In this document: positions 1 to 11,814 of the stretch, one piece after another | Numbering within the stretch: position 1 is the stretch's first letter | How the letters are laid out: each line of letters begins with the position of its first letter | NCBI GenBank assembly: GCA_030268105.1 | Contig: BSDZ01000014.1 | Span: 2,314,501-2,378,500, forward strand | DNA: 64,000 bases | Direction of reading: 5' to 3' | Source of the DNA: Volvox africanus | Lineage: Eukaryota > Chlorophyta > Chlorophyceae > Chlamydomonadales > Volvocaceae | Notes under the pieces: generated by a model | What the model saw: only the letters and a program-made list of their open reading frames with translations | The model's database searches: none | Told to the model about the DNA's origin: nothing | Translations under genes and position numbers: made by a program

Positions 1-839
1 TGGCGCCTCCGGCTATTTTTGATGTCCTTTTAATGATCAATGATCATAATTGTGATGAGTACGTCCTGATGATCGGAGCTCAGGCCCCCAGAAGTTCGTC
101 GTCAGCTGTTGCAAATGACAGGAGCACCATTACCACCCCGACCCACATCGCGCACGTCTCGGGTGCAGCCTTTTAACTGCAGCCAACAGCAGCAGCACGA
201 CCGCCTTGACCCCACATCCGTCTTCGTCCAGAATGCTTGGTCCCGATTAATAGCTGACTCATATGCCATTTCACCCCTCACACACGCACGCGCGCACGCA
301 CATACACACTCCCAAAGTGTTCGGAAGCTAGTTTTCTTCTTCACAGGAGCAATCTTCAGCCGAATGGGAGGGAACGAATTTTCGAACAATTCGTTAACTT
401 GACAAAGGCCGCTCCCACTTACCTACCTATTTGTGTTTCTCAACAGCGATACCAGATGTGTCTCGTGTACTAACCGTCTTACCAAGTCGGCATCCCCCTC
501 ACCCCGGTGTTTATGATAAAAACGGAAAAACGACGGAAAAACGAAGAATGCTCATTTTTGTTTTACATTCTGTGGCGGTTCCACTCACGGCGGTGTGAGT
601 GTCTCCGAGTGTATTGACTGTGTTTGAGCGTATCATCTTAGTGTACTAAGAGGCTTTTGTTCCGGACATTAGTATTGACCTTAATTTTATTCATAAGAAT
701 TTAAGAACTTAAGAAGAGTTTGGTTATTAGTAACTGGTTTGTGGTTTAGGGTTTTCACAAGTTTATGTCGTCCCCTCTTTTCTACACGCACATCCACGTC
801 GACCTCTTCCCCCTCCCCAAAATACACATACGCACACAG
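1..839. other. Upstream spacer or 5' part of the LRR gene
   Basis: I cannot support a coding exon here. Simple CA-rich stretches occur near 277-310 and 785-835; the latter ends in CACACAG at 833-839, a good splice acceptor. Earlier exons of the LRR gene may therefore lie here or beyond the window edge. An ATG at 765 is open in frame into the first recognised exon and is the alternative start. Confidence 0.4.
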
Positions 840-3436
840 GAACTGAAGCTGCACCTCCGAGAGGGCTGCGACCTGCCGCCCGCTGCCGCGGCCGCCATTG
901 GGGCCATGCCCCACCTGACCTCGCTGTCCGTCATCGGCGGCAACCTCAAGCCCGACGCGGCCGCCAGCCTCCTCTCAAGCGTCGCCGCCAGCAGCGCCTG
1001 CGATGTTGTCGGCGGCCTGGGTCTGCGGTCGCTGACGCTGCTGCCGGCGGTTCCCTACGGCCTTGGCGACGCGGAGATGGCGGTGCTGTCTGCGTGTTCC
1101 TCCCTGGAGGTGCTGGAGTTCCGAGCCTATCGGTGAGTGAACTTATCGGTTATGCCTTACTGTCAGGGGCCGCATCCGGGCCACTCAGATGGGTTATACC
1201 CGGCCACCCGGTGATTGCAGATCTTACGTGTTCTCTCGCCTTTTAGCCCGCCTCCTCCCATATTTCCTCAGCGCACGTTTCTCCTATTATTGGACCTTGT
1301 AGCTGAACCTGTAGTTTTGATTGAATGCAACTTTAAACGTCGTGAACATTTAACATTTTGGTTCTGTGGCAGATAGGCAGCTCGGCAGTTAGGAAGGATA
1401 CACCTGATGCCGTAGTTCTGCGTGTTGAGATGAGCGATCCAGCACAAGAGGATTAGAAGGAGGAAGATGATATCTCGCCGAGGGCGGCGCGCTTTCCTGA
1501 CACTGCGGTCCCACGCGCACGCAGCCCATACATACACGGCCAGCTATTTCTTACATTCAGTTATTGCCCGGTGTCAAGGGCTCCCCCACGCCATGTTCAT
1601 TAACCGCCGCCAATTCTTATCGGACGTGCTTGTTGTACGTTTGCATATATATTTGGTGTGTGTGTGTGTGTGTGTATGTGTCCACCTGGATCCGCTCCTT
1701 CCACTGCAGGCTGACCAGCGCAGGTCTCGCCACACTGTCCCTGGGCCTCCCCCGCTTGACTCGTCTGGCCATCACCTCCCTGGACTCCGACTCGGGCTAC
1801 GAGCTGGCCTGCCTGGAGCGGTTGGCTCAGCTGGCGGAACTGGACCTGGCGCTGGACAATGCGCCCATAGGCGCCGCTAGTCGCAGGGCCTTGTGCGCGG
1901 TGAAGCCGGGACGGAGTCTCTCATTGAGTTTCCGGTGGACGGATAAGGCTCAGGTGGGCGTGTGGGGGAGGAGGAGGGCGGACCGGGGATGAGGGAATTT
2001 GGGTTGTGGGACACTTTACATGTGTGGTTTTACGTATGTGGGTATGGAGGTGTTGGTATGCGGATATGTGGGTATGTGGTTGGGTTTCTGGGTGAGGGTT
2101 GTAGGGGGGTACGTGTGCGGCTGTGTTTGACTGGGATTAGAAGGACACGGGGTCGTTTGCGGATCCCTCGGTTGCCTCACACCTCATCGACATCATCAGC
2201 TGTACGAACCGCATCAGCTTTGAGACATAAGTTCTTAAGACTTCCGTGTTGTCGTACCCAGGGCCTCCTGACGGAGTACGGCAATCGCCTTGCCAACTTG
2301 ACGCACCTGGATGTCGGGGCGTGCAGGTACGTGGGTCAAGCAGCTCCCCAGGGTGATGGGTTGGGATTGGGTTGGCGGTAAAGGTGGGATAGGGACGGGG
2401 GTAGAGGTGGGGGGACGGGCGGGCGGGAGAGGCCCAAGGCTCTCCTTCAGCGATTTGCCAGGAAGCTGTAGAGGTCTGGTTTCCCTCGCTACCCCCATAA
2501 CAATATCACCATATCACGACCACCACCACCAGCACAAAAAGAACAACAACAACGATATTCACAACAACAACACTTTCAATGCTGATGATAATTACGTCCT
2601 CGCGAGTCCCCCTCCAGGGTGGGTTCCGAATCCCTTTTCGAGGCGGTGGCTCAGCTCACCGGTCTCCGGGAGCTTCGCATGGCGGTGTACAGCAATGCCG
2701 ACCACTGCATCCCCTGCCACCTCTCCCGCCTATCTGCTCTTGCGGCACTGCAGCGCTTCCAGCTGGAGAAGCGCCGGGCCTACTTCCCGGAGGTGGGTGT
2801 CCCTGCCTGGAGCTTTAGGGTTTTGGGGACTTAGGGCTGAATTTGCAGTTTGGAGTTATGGGGGAAAGGGATGAAAGGAAGGGGAGAACGTACGTGTGTT
2901 TAGAGAGGGTTAATGCCAAGCCTCCATTCACCATACTCCGTGGTTGGTACCTTCGCAGACCCAATCCCCCTTCCCCGCTCCTCCTCTGGTTAGGCCGTTA
3001 CTGCAAGGCTGAATACAAATTGAACATCCTGCTGATGCTGATGCTGATGCTGATGCTGGTGCTGATACTGATACTCCAGGCTCGTCGATTCGGTGAGAGC
3101 TCCATCGCCGTGCCCGTGACGGCGGAGGGGCTGCGGTCTCTAGCGGGTCGCTGGTCGAGGTTGAGGTCACTGCGCCTCGCGCTGAGCCGCAAGGACTACA
3201 GTCCGGAAGGTGGGACGGGAGATGGGTGGGTGGGTGGATGGGAGGGGGCCGGGGGGGGGGAAACGCTGGGTATTACGGAACAAATGAAGCGGAGAACAAG
3301 TCCTGCATTCGGCGTAAAACGTACCGTACCAATTCCGTACCCATGCCACATCAATTGTTTAAAAGGTGTTAACTTTGTTTGACAAAATTATTTATGCAAG
3401 ATTCGAAATTTCGTTCTGTACACCAACACGAGCACG

Positions 3437-3470
<34 letters not shown>

Positions 3471-5049
3471 CTGCATGCATCCAGCGGAACCTCCCCAGCC
3501 TCTTTCTCTCTCGGTCCGTGTGCTTCGGTGATCCCATCATCCCGGGTCGTGTGGTGCCATTTTGGCAATTTGACGTCTTATCTTTTTATCATATAATCGT
3601 TTGCAATTACGGGTCTTTGGATTTTTCTTTTCCTCCGCAGCACTCTCCGTGCTATCGAACTTCACCGGCCTTCGCGATCTGGGCATCTTAGTGGAACGTT
3701 ACCCCGGCAGTAGCAGTACCAGCAGCAGTAGCAGTAGCGGTCCACAACAACAGCAGCAGGAGGGTGTACAGGAGGGATCTGGTGGCAGCTTCACGCACCC
3801 GGCTCATGCATCCATTGCCAGCAGCAGTAGCGGCAGTAGCTGCAATGTGGGGCTGGGCCGCTTGCACCGACGGACGGTGGAGCTACCACCCGTGCTGGAC
3901 TTGGCCTGGCTGCCCCCCGGACTGCAATCCCTGGAGCTTAATAACCTTCTGCTGGATCTGGATGAGCCGGCGGCGTCTCTTACGGTGGCGGCGCCATCAC
4001 TACAGCCGCTGCCGCTGTCGCATCTGACCAATCTGGACATCGAGGCCTGCGTTGTACGGCAGCTGCTCCTGCCACAGGTGGCACGCCGTTGCGCGGCATC
4101 GCTGCGGTCGTTGCGTCTGGCGGGGGTGGTGGGTCTGTGTGATGCCGTGCTGTCGGAGTGCCTGACGGCCTTACCCATGCTGCGGTCGCTGACAGTCAGC
4201 GCACCAGGGAACAGGGCGGGTGAGTCACTTGGGGGGGGGCCTGAGAATGCTTTTGAATTGAAAATTGGTTTTTCAGCATTTTTAATTTATACACGCTCTA
4301 CAAATAAGTTTATATACAGGAAGAAGTAAACAAATGAAATGTAAGATGTGCACATGCAACTGTTCAAAAGTCAGTTTGCGGAGGCCACCAGTGTTTTGGA
4401 TGATGGGACGTGATAACGGGTGGTGAATGGTGGTGACACGAAAAGACATAAGGCATGCCGTACATTCTTTGTCAGGCTATTGGAATGTGGACTTGTGGAG
4501 GCCGGTGTGTATGTGTGTGTATGTTTTTGAAGTGACATTTTTAGACCGTGCTTTGTTTTAACCATCCCACCTTTCCGCTCTCTCCCGCTGTGTCTCACAC
4601 TCAGTAAGCCAAGCCAGCTTGGCAGCCCTCTCAGCCAGCCATACCTCCAGGGAGGTAGTGAAGGGAATTCCAGTCACTGACGACGACGGCAGCGGCAGCA
4701 CCACTGCCGCCGCCGCCGCCACTCCCTGGCGGCGCTTCCCACAGCAGCACCACCAGCGGCCGCTACTGCCGCTGTTGCGGCACTTGACTTGGGAGAGCGA
4801 AGACCTCACGGCACGAGGTCCCGACCTGAGCACACTGGCGCCGCTGACTGCCCTCCGGCACTTGTACCTCTCCTGCACAGATAAGACGGCGGAGAGGGCG
4901 CTGGGAAGCTTGCGGGTGCTGCAGGTAAGCGATTCAGCCGGTGTCATGGCTGCGACTTATTTAATATTGAAGTAACTTACTATTGTGACTTACTATTGAT
5001 ACACTTACATGTGTGTAATTGTTATTTTCTGCAGTATTTATACTGCTGA
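840..5049 (+). CDS. Leucine-rich-repeat protein (5' end uncertain)
   Basis: Eight exons join in phase: 840-1132, 1710-1953, 2262-2326, 2618-2792, 3080-3209, 3641-4219, 4605-4924 and 5035-5049, giving about 606 residues. The product shows irregular leucine-rich repeats, for example MPHLTSLSVIGGNL, LPRLTRLAITSL, LANLTHLDVGAC, LTGLRELRMAV, LSNFTGLRDLGI and LTALRHLYLS. They resemble the RNI/AMN1-like repeats of algal F-box and LRR proteins, but I see no F-box, kinase or membrane segment. The sixth exon encodes a Ser/Gln-rich insert (about residues 250-285) between repeats. The last exon is only five codons; without that splice, reading on from 4924 ends at 4975. If there is no intron before 840, translation could start at ATG 765. 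Such solenoids usually bind proteins; the partner cannot be inferred. Confidence 0.7.
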
Positions 5050-5190
5050 TCTTGGCCAAATTGTTTATCTGATTTAATATTTTATAGAAGCGCCCCAAAA
5101 TACGTTATATCAGCTAAGCAATACAACGAGGCGGTTTTTTTGTGTGCAGAAAACTTCATGAATTTTACGTACATCACAAATGCGGATTTT

Positions 5191-5362
5191 AAGAGCAAGG
5201 CCATTTGAGAGGGTTATGAAAGCAGAATTGTGCGGGGAGGAAATTGTGTACGGCACCGAACACTGTGTATTGTGTTTACTGAACACTGCATGAAGGTGCC
5301 ATACACAAATTCTCCTCCCCCCTAAATTCTGCTATCATAACCCTCCCAATTGTCTCGTTCTT
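5191..5362. repeat. Long imperfect hairpin in the LRR 3' region
   Basis: Two arms of about 67 bases (5191-5257 and 5295-5362) are inverted complements, matching at roughly four-fifths of positions by eye. They share the blocks GAGGGTTATGA, AGCAGAATT and a final GGCACC/GGTGCC clamp around a 37-base loop. The hairpin lies between the LRR stop codon and a candidate TGTAA signal, so it would be transcribed in the 3' UTR. It could be a miniature inverted-repeat element or a small-RNA precursor. Confidence 0.7.
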
Positions 5363-5367
5363 GATAT

Positions 5368-5372
5368 TGTAA
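5368..5372 (+). terminator. Candidate TGTAA poly(A) signal, LRR gene
   Basis: TGTAA, the common chlorophyte polyadenylation signal, lies about 320 bases after the LRR stop and just past the hairpin. A second copy is near 5583. Confidence 0.4.
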
Positions 5373-8300
5373 GGAAGAGGGCGTCCAAGCCCTTTGTCGT
5401 ACTGTGCCTAGGACTGGAAGGCGTCTGCACGCTTCCTCCCCTTTTTCCATATTTCCCTGGTTAGGAGCCACAATTGATGACGAAAAAGAGGTTACTCCAT
5501 TTGGATGGGAGGAGCGTATAGCCACCTCCTGCAAGTGCCAGGCCGTACAGTTGGACATACAATATACAACTAAACAGCAGAGTTGTAATACTTGCAGTTG
5601 CTGTGCATTAAATTCGGGAGGCGTCTGGTATAGGAGTTAACCATGTACGACGGCAAGAGGCAATCTCTGTCAGAATAGGTCACACTTTTTACTCACCGGC
5701 GTTCTATCCAATGCTTCGCCCCTGTTTGTGCGATACGCTATTCGCACGCCGCAGGAGGCCTTGCCGTACTGCCACGTGGACATGGTTTGGACGACGGCGC
5801 GCCCAGGAGATGTTCTGTAATACATAGGACCCCGCACCACGGCACTGTCGTACTAACCTGGCGGGAAGGTTCGGAGCGGGCGATGTGTATTGTGTAATAC
5901 CTCCTCTTGCTGTCGATAACGGAGTGGCACAGATGTGAGGAGGTGGGAGATGAAGGGAGATGAGATTCTATTGAGAGCTGCGGAAGAAGAAAGAGAGAGA
6001 GAATGTGTGTGTGTTGTTGGAGGGAAAGAGTCTCGGGGGAAGGGACGTGCCCAAGCAGAATGGATACGGGCATGTTTCGAATTTCACGGCTGTTTCCAAA
6101 AAGTCACCTTGTCTTTTCATGGTAAGAATGATGAAAGCCACGTCAGATGAGGGTTCATGAACAGAACGTGTTTTGCAGCGGCAGCGGCGGCGAGACCATG
6201 GCCTTCTGGTTGCGCTTGTCGGGGTTCGATTGTATTTTTTCCGTGTTGGCACTTGGCAGGGCTCTGTTTGGATTATTGAAAGATGTCCTGAAAGGGGATA
6301 ACATTTTTATAAAAAGTGCAACTACCTCCCTCACTCCCTCACTCCCTCACTTCCTGGAGATCCACCTTTTGGGGCAATGTATAGATTGTGAAATTGTGGG
6401 GAGTAATGGTGAAGTGCGGGAAGCGGCAATCAGGAGTTTGCTTAACGAGAGTTGTACGGCGGCGACACAGCTGCCGTTGATAGCTCTAGTTGGCGAGATG
6501 GAAGGGTGGGGCGGAGCTGTGCGTTTGCCTGCTCGCTGCTGAGGGCTGCCCTCGACTATAAACGAGAAGCGCACATGTATATGTAGTGTTACGGAAAAAA
6601 CTCTGTTTAGTGAAGGCTGCTTACTGGAGGGCCGAGCCGCAAGAGGGTGAGGGAAGGCCCGGGTGGGTCAAGCGCGCGCTGTGTTATCGGAGAAAGGAAC
6701 GCCCTGAAGCCGTCTGATGTCTATCTTTCTATCTGTTTGCCCCTCTGTATGTATGTATGATGTATGGTAACGGTTGTGGGCGACTTGCCCTGAAAGGACA
6801 AGCACCGGGGGCCCTGACCGTGCCGAAGCACAGCGCAGGGGGGGAGAACACACGGCTTAGTCTGTTCGTCCTGCCGTGCACTCCTCCCCTCGCTCAACCA
6901 GCAAGGGGACACAGACCTTACGTGCCTCAAGCCTGGAACAGATCCTCAGAGAAGCCCACTAGGTATGTATGTCCGTTTGTCTGTCTGTCTGTATGTATGT
7001 ATGTAGTGTACGTGTATAACATTATAACACCCACGATGGCGCCGGGAGCATGCGTGTGCATTGTCTCCCCTTTCTTCCCCCTTTCCCGCGCCTTCCCGTT
7101 CGTGCCGGGGCCCAGAACCTCCCCCGGTGCCTTCCTCCTTGGCCATCTCTGAAAGGAAGGGGGGCAAGTCTCACGGAATGTAGGAGTATGTCGGTATTAA
7201 AGAAGCGCTTAAAGAAAAGTTTGATTTCCTGAGCTTGGCTGACAGCTGAGATGAGATGAGCTGGTTGTTCTTCCACGTAAAATGCGATTTCCATTATTGC
7301 CATGTATGGCGCTGTGATTGGCTAGGCCTCATGCGTGCCGTGCACCTTACCAATCGGCGAATTCGTTTATGCGTTGTTTGTTGTTGACTTTTGTTGATAT
7401 CCGTTAGCCGAGGATATCTTTTAATGGTATTCCCGTACTCTCATCATTCCCCGCAGTCGTGTGGGTTTGGGTCGTTAGGTTCTGTTTTGGCACTAGCAGG
7501 GCCACGTCTTCGTATACGACGTAAAGGGTAACCCTTAGGGGGTATTTGGGAGGGCGTCTGGTGAGTGTAATGATAACCTCTTGGATGCTTGGTGGCATTG
7601 TTGGGAGGTACAGTGGTTGCAACGGTTGTTGCTATGGTGGTGGTGATATGTGGTGCGGGGGTATTGTGTGGTGGTTGGCGATTGTAGATGGTGCTGATAC
7701 TTTAGCTGGTGGTGCTGATGCTGGTGGCGGTAAAGAGCCAAAATATCCTAAAGGGGTTTCGACCACCACGTCGAGAGAGAGTCGGTGATGGTGGGATGTG
7801 TAAATGGGGGCAGTACTAGTTTAGGGAGGCGGGCTGGAAAGAGATGCCCTCCACCTCGTCCTGAATGGTCATGAACAAATTATAAGGCCCGCTTGTACGC
7901 AAAAGGACAAATGCACAAGGCGGGCATCGAAAGGAAATAGAGGGGGGTATACCTCAGTTTAAATCTTGCACGTGTGCTGGCACAAAACCCACAAAGCTTC
8001 TCGTCGTCGCGGCAAAAAGACGTAGCACTATAATGCGACGATGCATTTATGGTGTAAAAATACGGTGGCACTCCACCAGTTGCCACGTCTTAACATGATG
8101 CATTGTGTTTGCGGTGCATTTGAGCACATCAGTCCGTCGTCGTAACACACTCCGTGCCAATATTGCGGAAAAGATGTTGCATCCCGCCCTCGCCAACCCC
8201 TAGCCAGGCGCCCCCGCAAGCAAAAGCTAAATTCACCATATGCTTCATAAATTGCGCTTTATTAAACAACATTTTATCTTAAACAAAAAACTTTAACCCA

Positions 8301-9016
8301 TGTGTAGATGCGTAGATTTTCCTTAAAAGGACGTAAGGTTTTTATAAATGTGCGCGTGCCATGCCATCATCCGCAACGTCGCCACAAATCCTATCTTCTG
8401 TCGTACGGTTCGTACCTTGTCAACGAACACATAACCTCAAATAAACAACATCAGCCCTTCTCTCCCATCCACATCCCAAAGCACCAACAATCAATACCAG
8501 GCCAGGGGTATAAGTCCAGGTCGGCGCAATTGTCGGGGGAATATATTCTTGCCCGACGTCGCTCGATCTCATCCTGCCGCACAGCAACCGTAGGACTGCC
8601 ATGTGGTGCAGAACACACAACACGGCTCAATTCGGTTTTTAAATGCCAGAAACGTGCACATGATGCATCATATCGGAAGGAGATGTACGCATCCCGCAGC
8701 AGACTGGACCGCACAGTCACACCGGCGACTACGACAATTGACAAGAACACAGGCAGGCAGGCAGGCAGGCAGACAGAGAGACAACAGACAGACAGACAAC
8801 AACGAGGAGGGGATGAGAAGCCACGCGAGTCTCGCGTCTTTACTGCTCGACGGAAAGCACACAATACCCGCACATAAACACATATCCTGCACATGCATTC
8901 TCCAACTCTCTCCCCTCGCACACAGCATATATCTCGCCCCATATCTTCCGCCATATCTTGCCCCTTGTTTATTTCTGGATTCCCTTTTTACTCGTGTTCC
9001 ATATGCTTGTCTTTAG
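5373..9016. other. Intergenic spacer without supported gene
   Basis: ORFs here are short, overlap on both strands and match no family I recognise. The spacer holds short microsatellites (TATGTATG-type tracts near 6720-6760 and 6960-7010, CTCCCTCA near 6325-6350, GGCAGGCA near 8752-8775), the dispersed repeat at 6790 and a GT-rich stretch near 7545-7730. The 3' UTRs of the LRR and Hsp70-like genes converge in it. Confidence 0.5.
6776..6860. repeat. Dispersed repeat, copy 1
   Basis: Positions 6790-6819 are identical to 60145-60174 (30 bases beginning CTGAAAGGACAAGCACCGGG). The similarity continues, with indels, through a CACAGCGC-AGGGG-GGGA-ACAC segment to about 6860. Two copies 53 kb apart in unrelated spacers suggest a dispersed element such as a SINE or the end of a retroelement. 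Confidence 0.65.
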
Positions 9017-11773
9017 TCATTTGTTGCTGCTGGCGGCGGCAGCGCCTGCTGTTCCTGCCGACGCCGGCGGGTTAGGCTGCACGGCCGCCGCCGTCACGAT
9101 TTCCGGCGTCCAGGTGACAGACGTAGCCACGGCGTTGTTGGTCCGCGGATCCCGGGCAAGCAGCATGATCTCAGTGCCCCCGAACCATAACTCCACCTGT
9201 GCCCCATTTGAGCAGCGCCGCAGAAACAAATGAAAGGGAAATTATATCTCTAACCAGTCACGGTCAATCTGGTTTCGGATCCGTCCGGATCGCTTCGGTT
9301 CGGTTCAAGTACGTTAGCCCACTTCGATCCGGTTAGTGCAGCGCAATGCAGGGGTACGCAAACCACACTACCACACTATATAAACCACATATTCGTATTC
9401 ATATCTATGGTCCCCCAAATTGAATCCATAAAAAAGGCATAACAGCGTGTCGCACAAGGCAACCGTGACGTACTACCGACCGTACAGGGCTTACACGTAC
9501 CCACCTCGATGTCGTAGTCTTGTCGCCGCGGTACGGTGATCATCCAGTTTGGTGGCAGTTCCATTATCACGGTTGCCACCTTCCGCATTCCGGGCTCGGC
9601 GGTATAGCGCGCCTCGCCATACTCAGTGGCGTACAGGTCGATACCCACCGCCTTTGTGCTCCTGCGATATGAGCGCGTGTATGTGTATGTGTATATGTAT
9701 GTACGGGAGGGAAGGTGCCACAATTGGAACACCCCGCAAGTGAGGAACAGACGGAGGCTGGTGAAACAGCTATCAAATCGTACAGCGCTCGCTGCATTCC
9801 TCGAATCATCGCAATATAGTATTACGGCTATTGAGTTATCGTAACAGATGTTTATGGAGAAGAGCCGGAGGGACCGGATACGGGGGAGGGAGAGGGGCGA
9901 GGTGAGGGAAACGGGAGGGTGATGGGGGAGGAAGCCGAATACACGAGGCCATGGGACACGGGGAGGACACGTCCCATCATGGAAAGACTCGCAGAGATGA
10001 GGAGCATGATGATGTGGAGATCGATAGTCTGTACAGACAATTGTGGACACTGCTACTGCTGTACCTACTTGCTTGTGGGGCAGAAAGTACGGCGCACCAC
10101 CTCGTCCTGCTGTACCAGCTGGTTACGCCGTACGTACAACTCGAAAACACCATCTGGTCATATGCAGGGAAAGGGGCCGGGGGAGAGGGGGGAGGACGAA
10201 GCTTGTGTGTTTCATCTTCAGGATGCGAGTGCCCAACGCTTCTGTCGCACAACCGCCCGAGCCAACGAATAACGAATCGTAAGTTTGGCCGTACATCGGG
10301 TCCATTCGGCAGAATGCCTCAAATATGACCCACATGCACGTCCGTACGGCACGCCTACAGTTAGTGTACGGCAAAACGTACCCGCGACATACTCTCGATC
10401 ATCTTCCTTCCACAGCTTGGTGGGGTAGCCGAAGGTGGCCTGGCTGGCGGCGTCCTCAGTCGTCCAAAGGGAGCGGCAGGAAATGCCGTACGTCTGACGG
10501 GAGCGACGCGCCGCCACCAGTCCTGGGTATTGCCCGAATAGCACGGCACCTGCAGATCAGGCACGAAAGTATACGGTATACGGGGCGTACGGTATCCGCC
10601 GTACATTTTAAGATGTAATATTGGGATCATCAAATTTTTGCCACTCCTTAACCCACATCAAGGTGTAGGAGAACCCTCATGAGGCGTACTGATTGCAGTA
10701 CAAAACAAATCCACCCACCTAGCATCCCTTCCCAAATGCTGGCCCCCGTGACCTGCTCACCCGACACCACCAGGGCCTGGGGCTGCCGCGGAATCAGCAG
10801 GGGCACGCCACGCTCCTGCGCCAGCTGCCGTACACGCTTCTGTACGTACGGCGAGTTGGCCATGCCACCCACCAGGAGGATCTATGCCGTACATGAACAC
10901 GCCAAACAACATACCACAGTAAGCAGCAGCATACTCCAACACTCCATACTTGTTTCTCATTTCTTGTTCCATTTATGATATCAGTATGTACGATACCGCA
11001 ATACGAGGGTACGGCATATGTAGTACCTTGTTGGCAGGACTGCCGTCCTGTTGCCCCTCGTTTAGCACGTCCGTCGCCGCTGCTACAATGTAATCCATAA
11101 CTGGGTCGTACAGCTCATGCTCCAAGAAGTCCTCGGAGAGCACCAAACAGCCATCGGCTGGCAGCGGCGGTGGGGCCGCCACCACCGCCGCGTCCGTAGC
11201 GGGCGGCTGCGGCGACGACGGCTGGCGGAGCGCTAGGTCCATGAGGTTGGGTCTCAGCTGCAGCGATAGCGGTCCCCGGGGCTGGCGTTTGATGGCCTCC
11301 CACCTCCAGGGAGGGGAAGTGAGGGAGGGGAAGAGAGGGAGAGGTGATCTGTGTGTGTTTTTGAACATGAAGAACAGACAACAAAGATACCCTTAAGGAT
11401 ATAGACCCACACTTGAGACCTGAGACTGCTGCTGTAAAGCTCAGGTTGTACGAATCATAAATGTCAAAATGGTACCCTAAGTTCATACACATATACACAC
11501 TCACTCCGCTGCGGTCTGCATCCACTCCGTCGGGTTCTGCCGCTGCCACGAGTCCCACACCGAGTCCCCCACAATGCAGCGGAGGTGACGCCATAGCGCC
11601 GCGTCCACGAAGCGGCCACCCGCAATCACCCCTGCCAGCCGCCAATACACAGTGCGTGGGACACTGCGACTAAAGTTATGGCACTTTTATTACTTGGACT
11701 TAGGGTTTTCATACACGGTGGAGCCCACCCTTTCCCTTCCCCTCCTCTCTCCCTCGCATATACAAACGAAACA

Positions 11774-11814
<41 letters not shown>

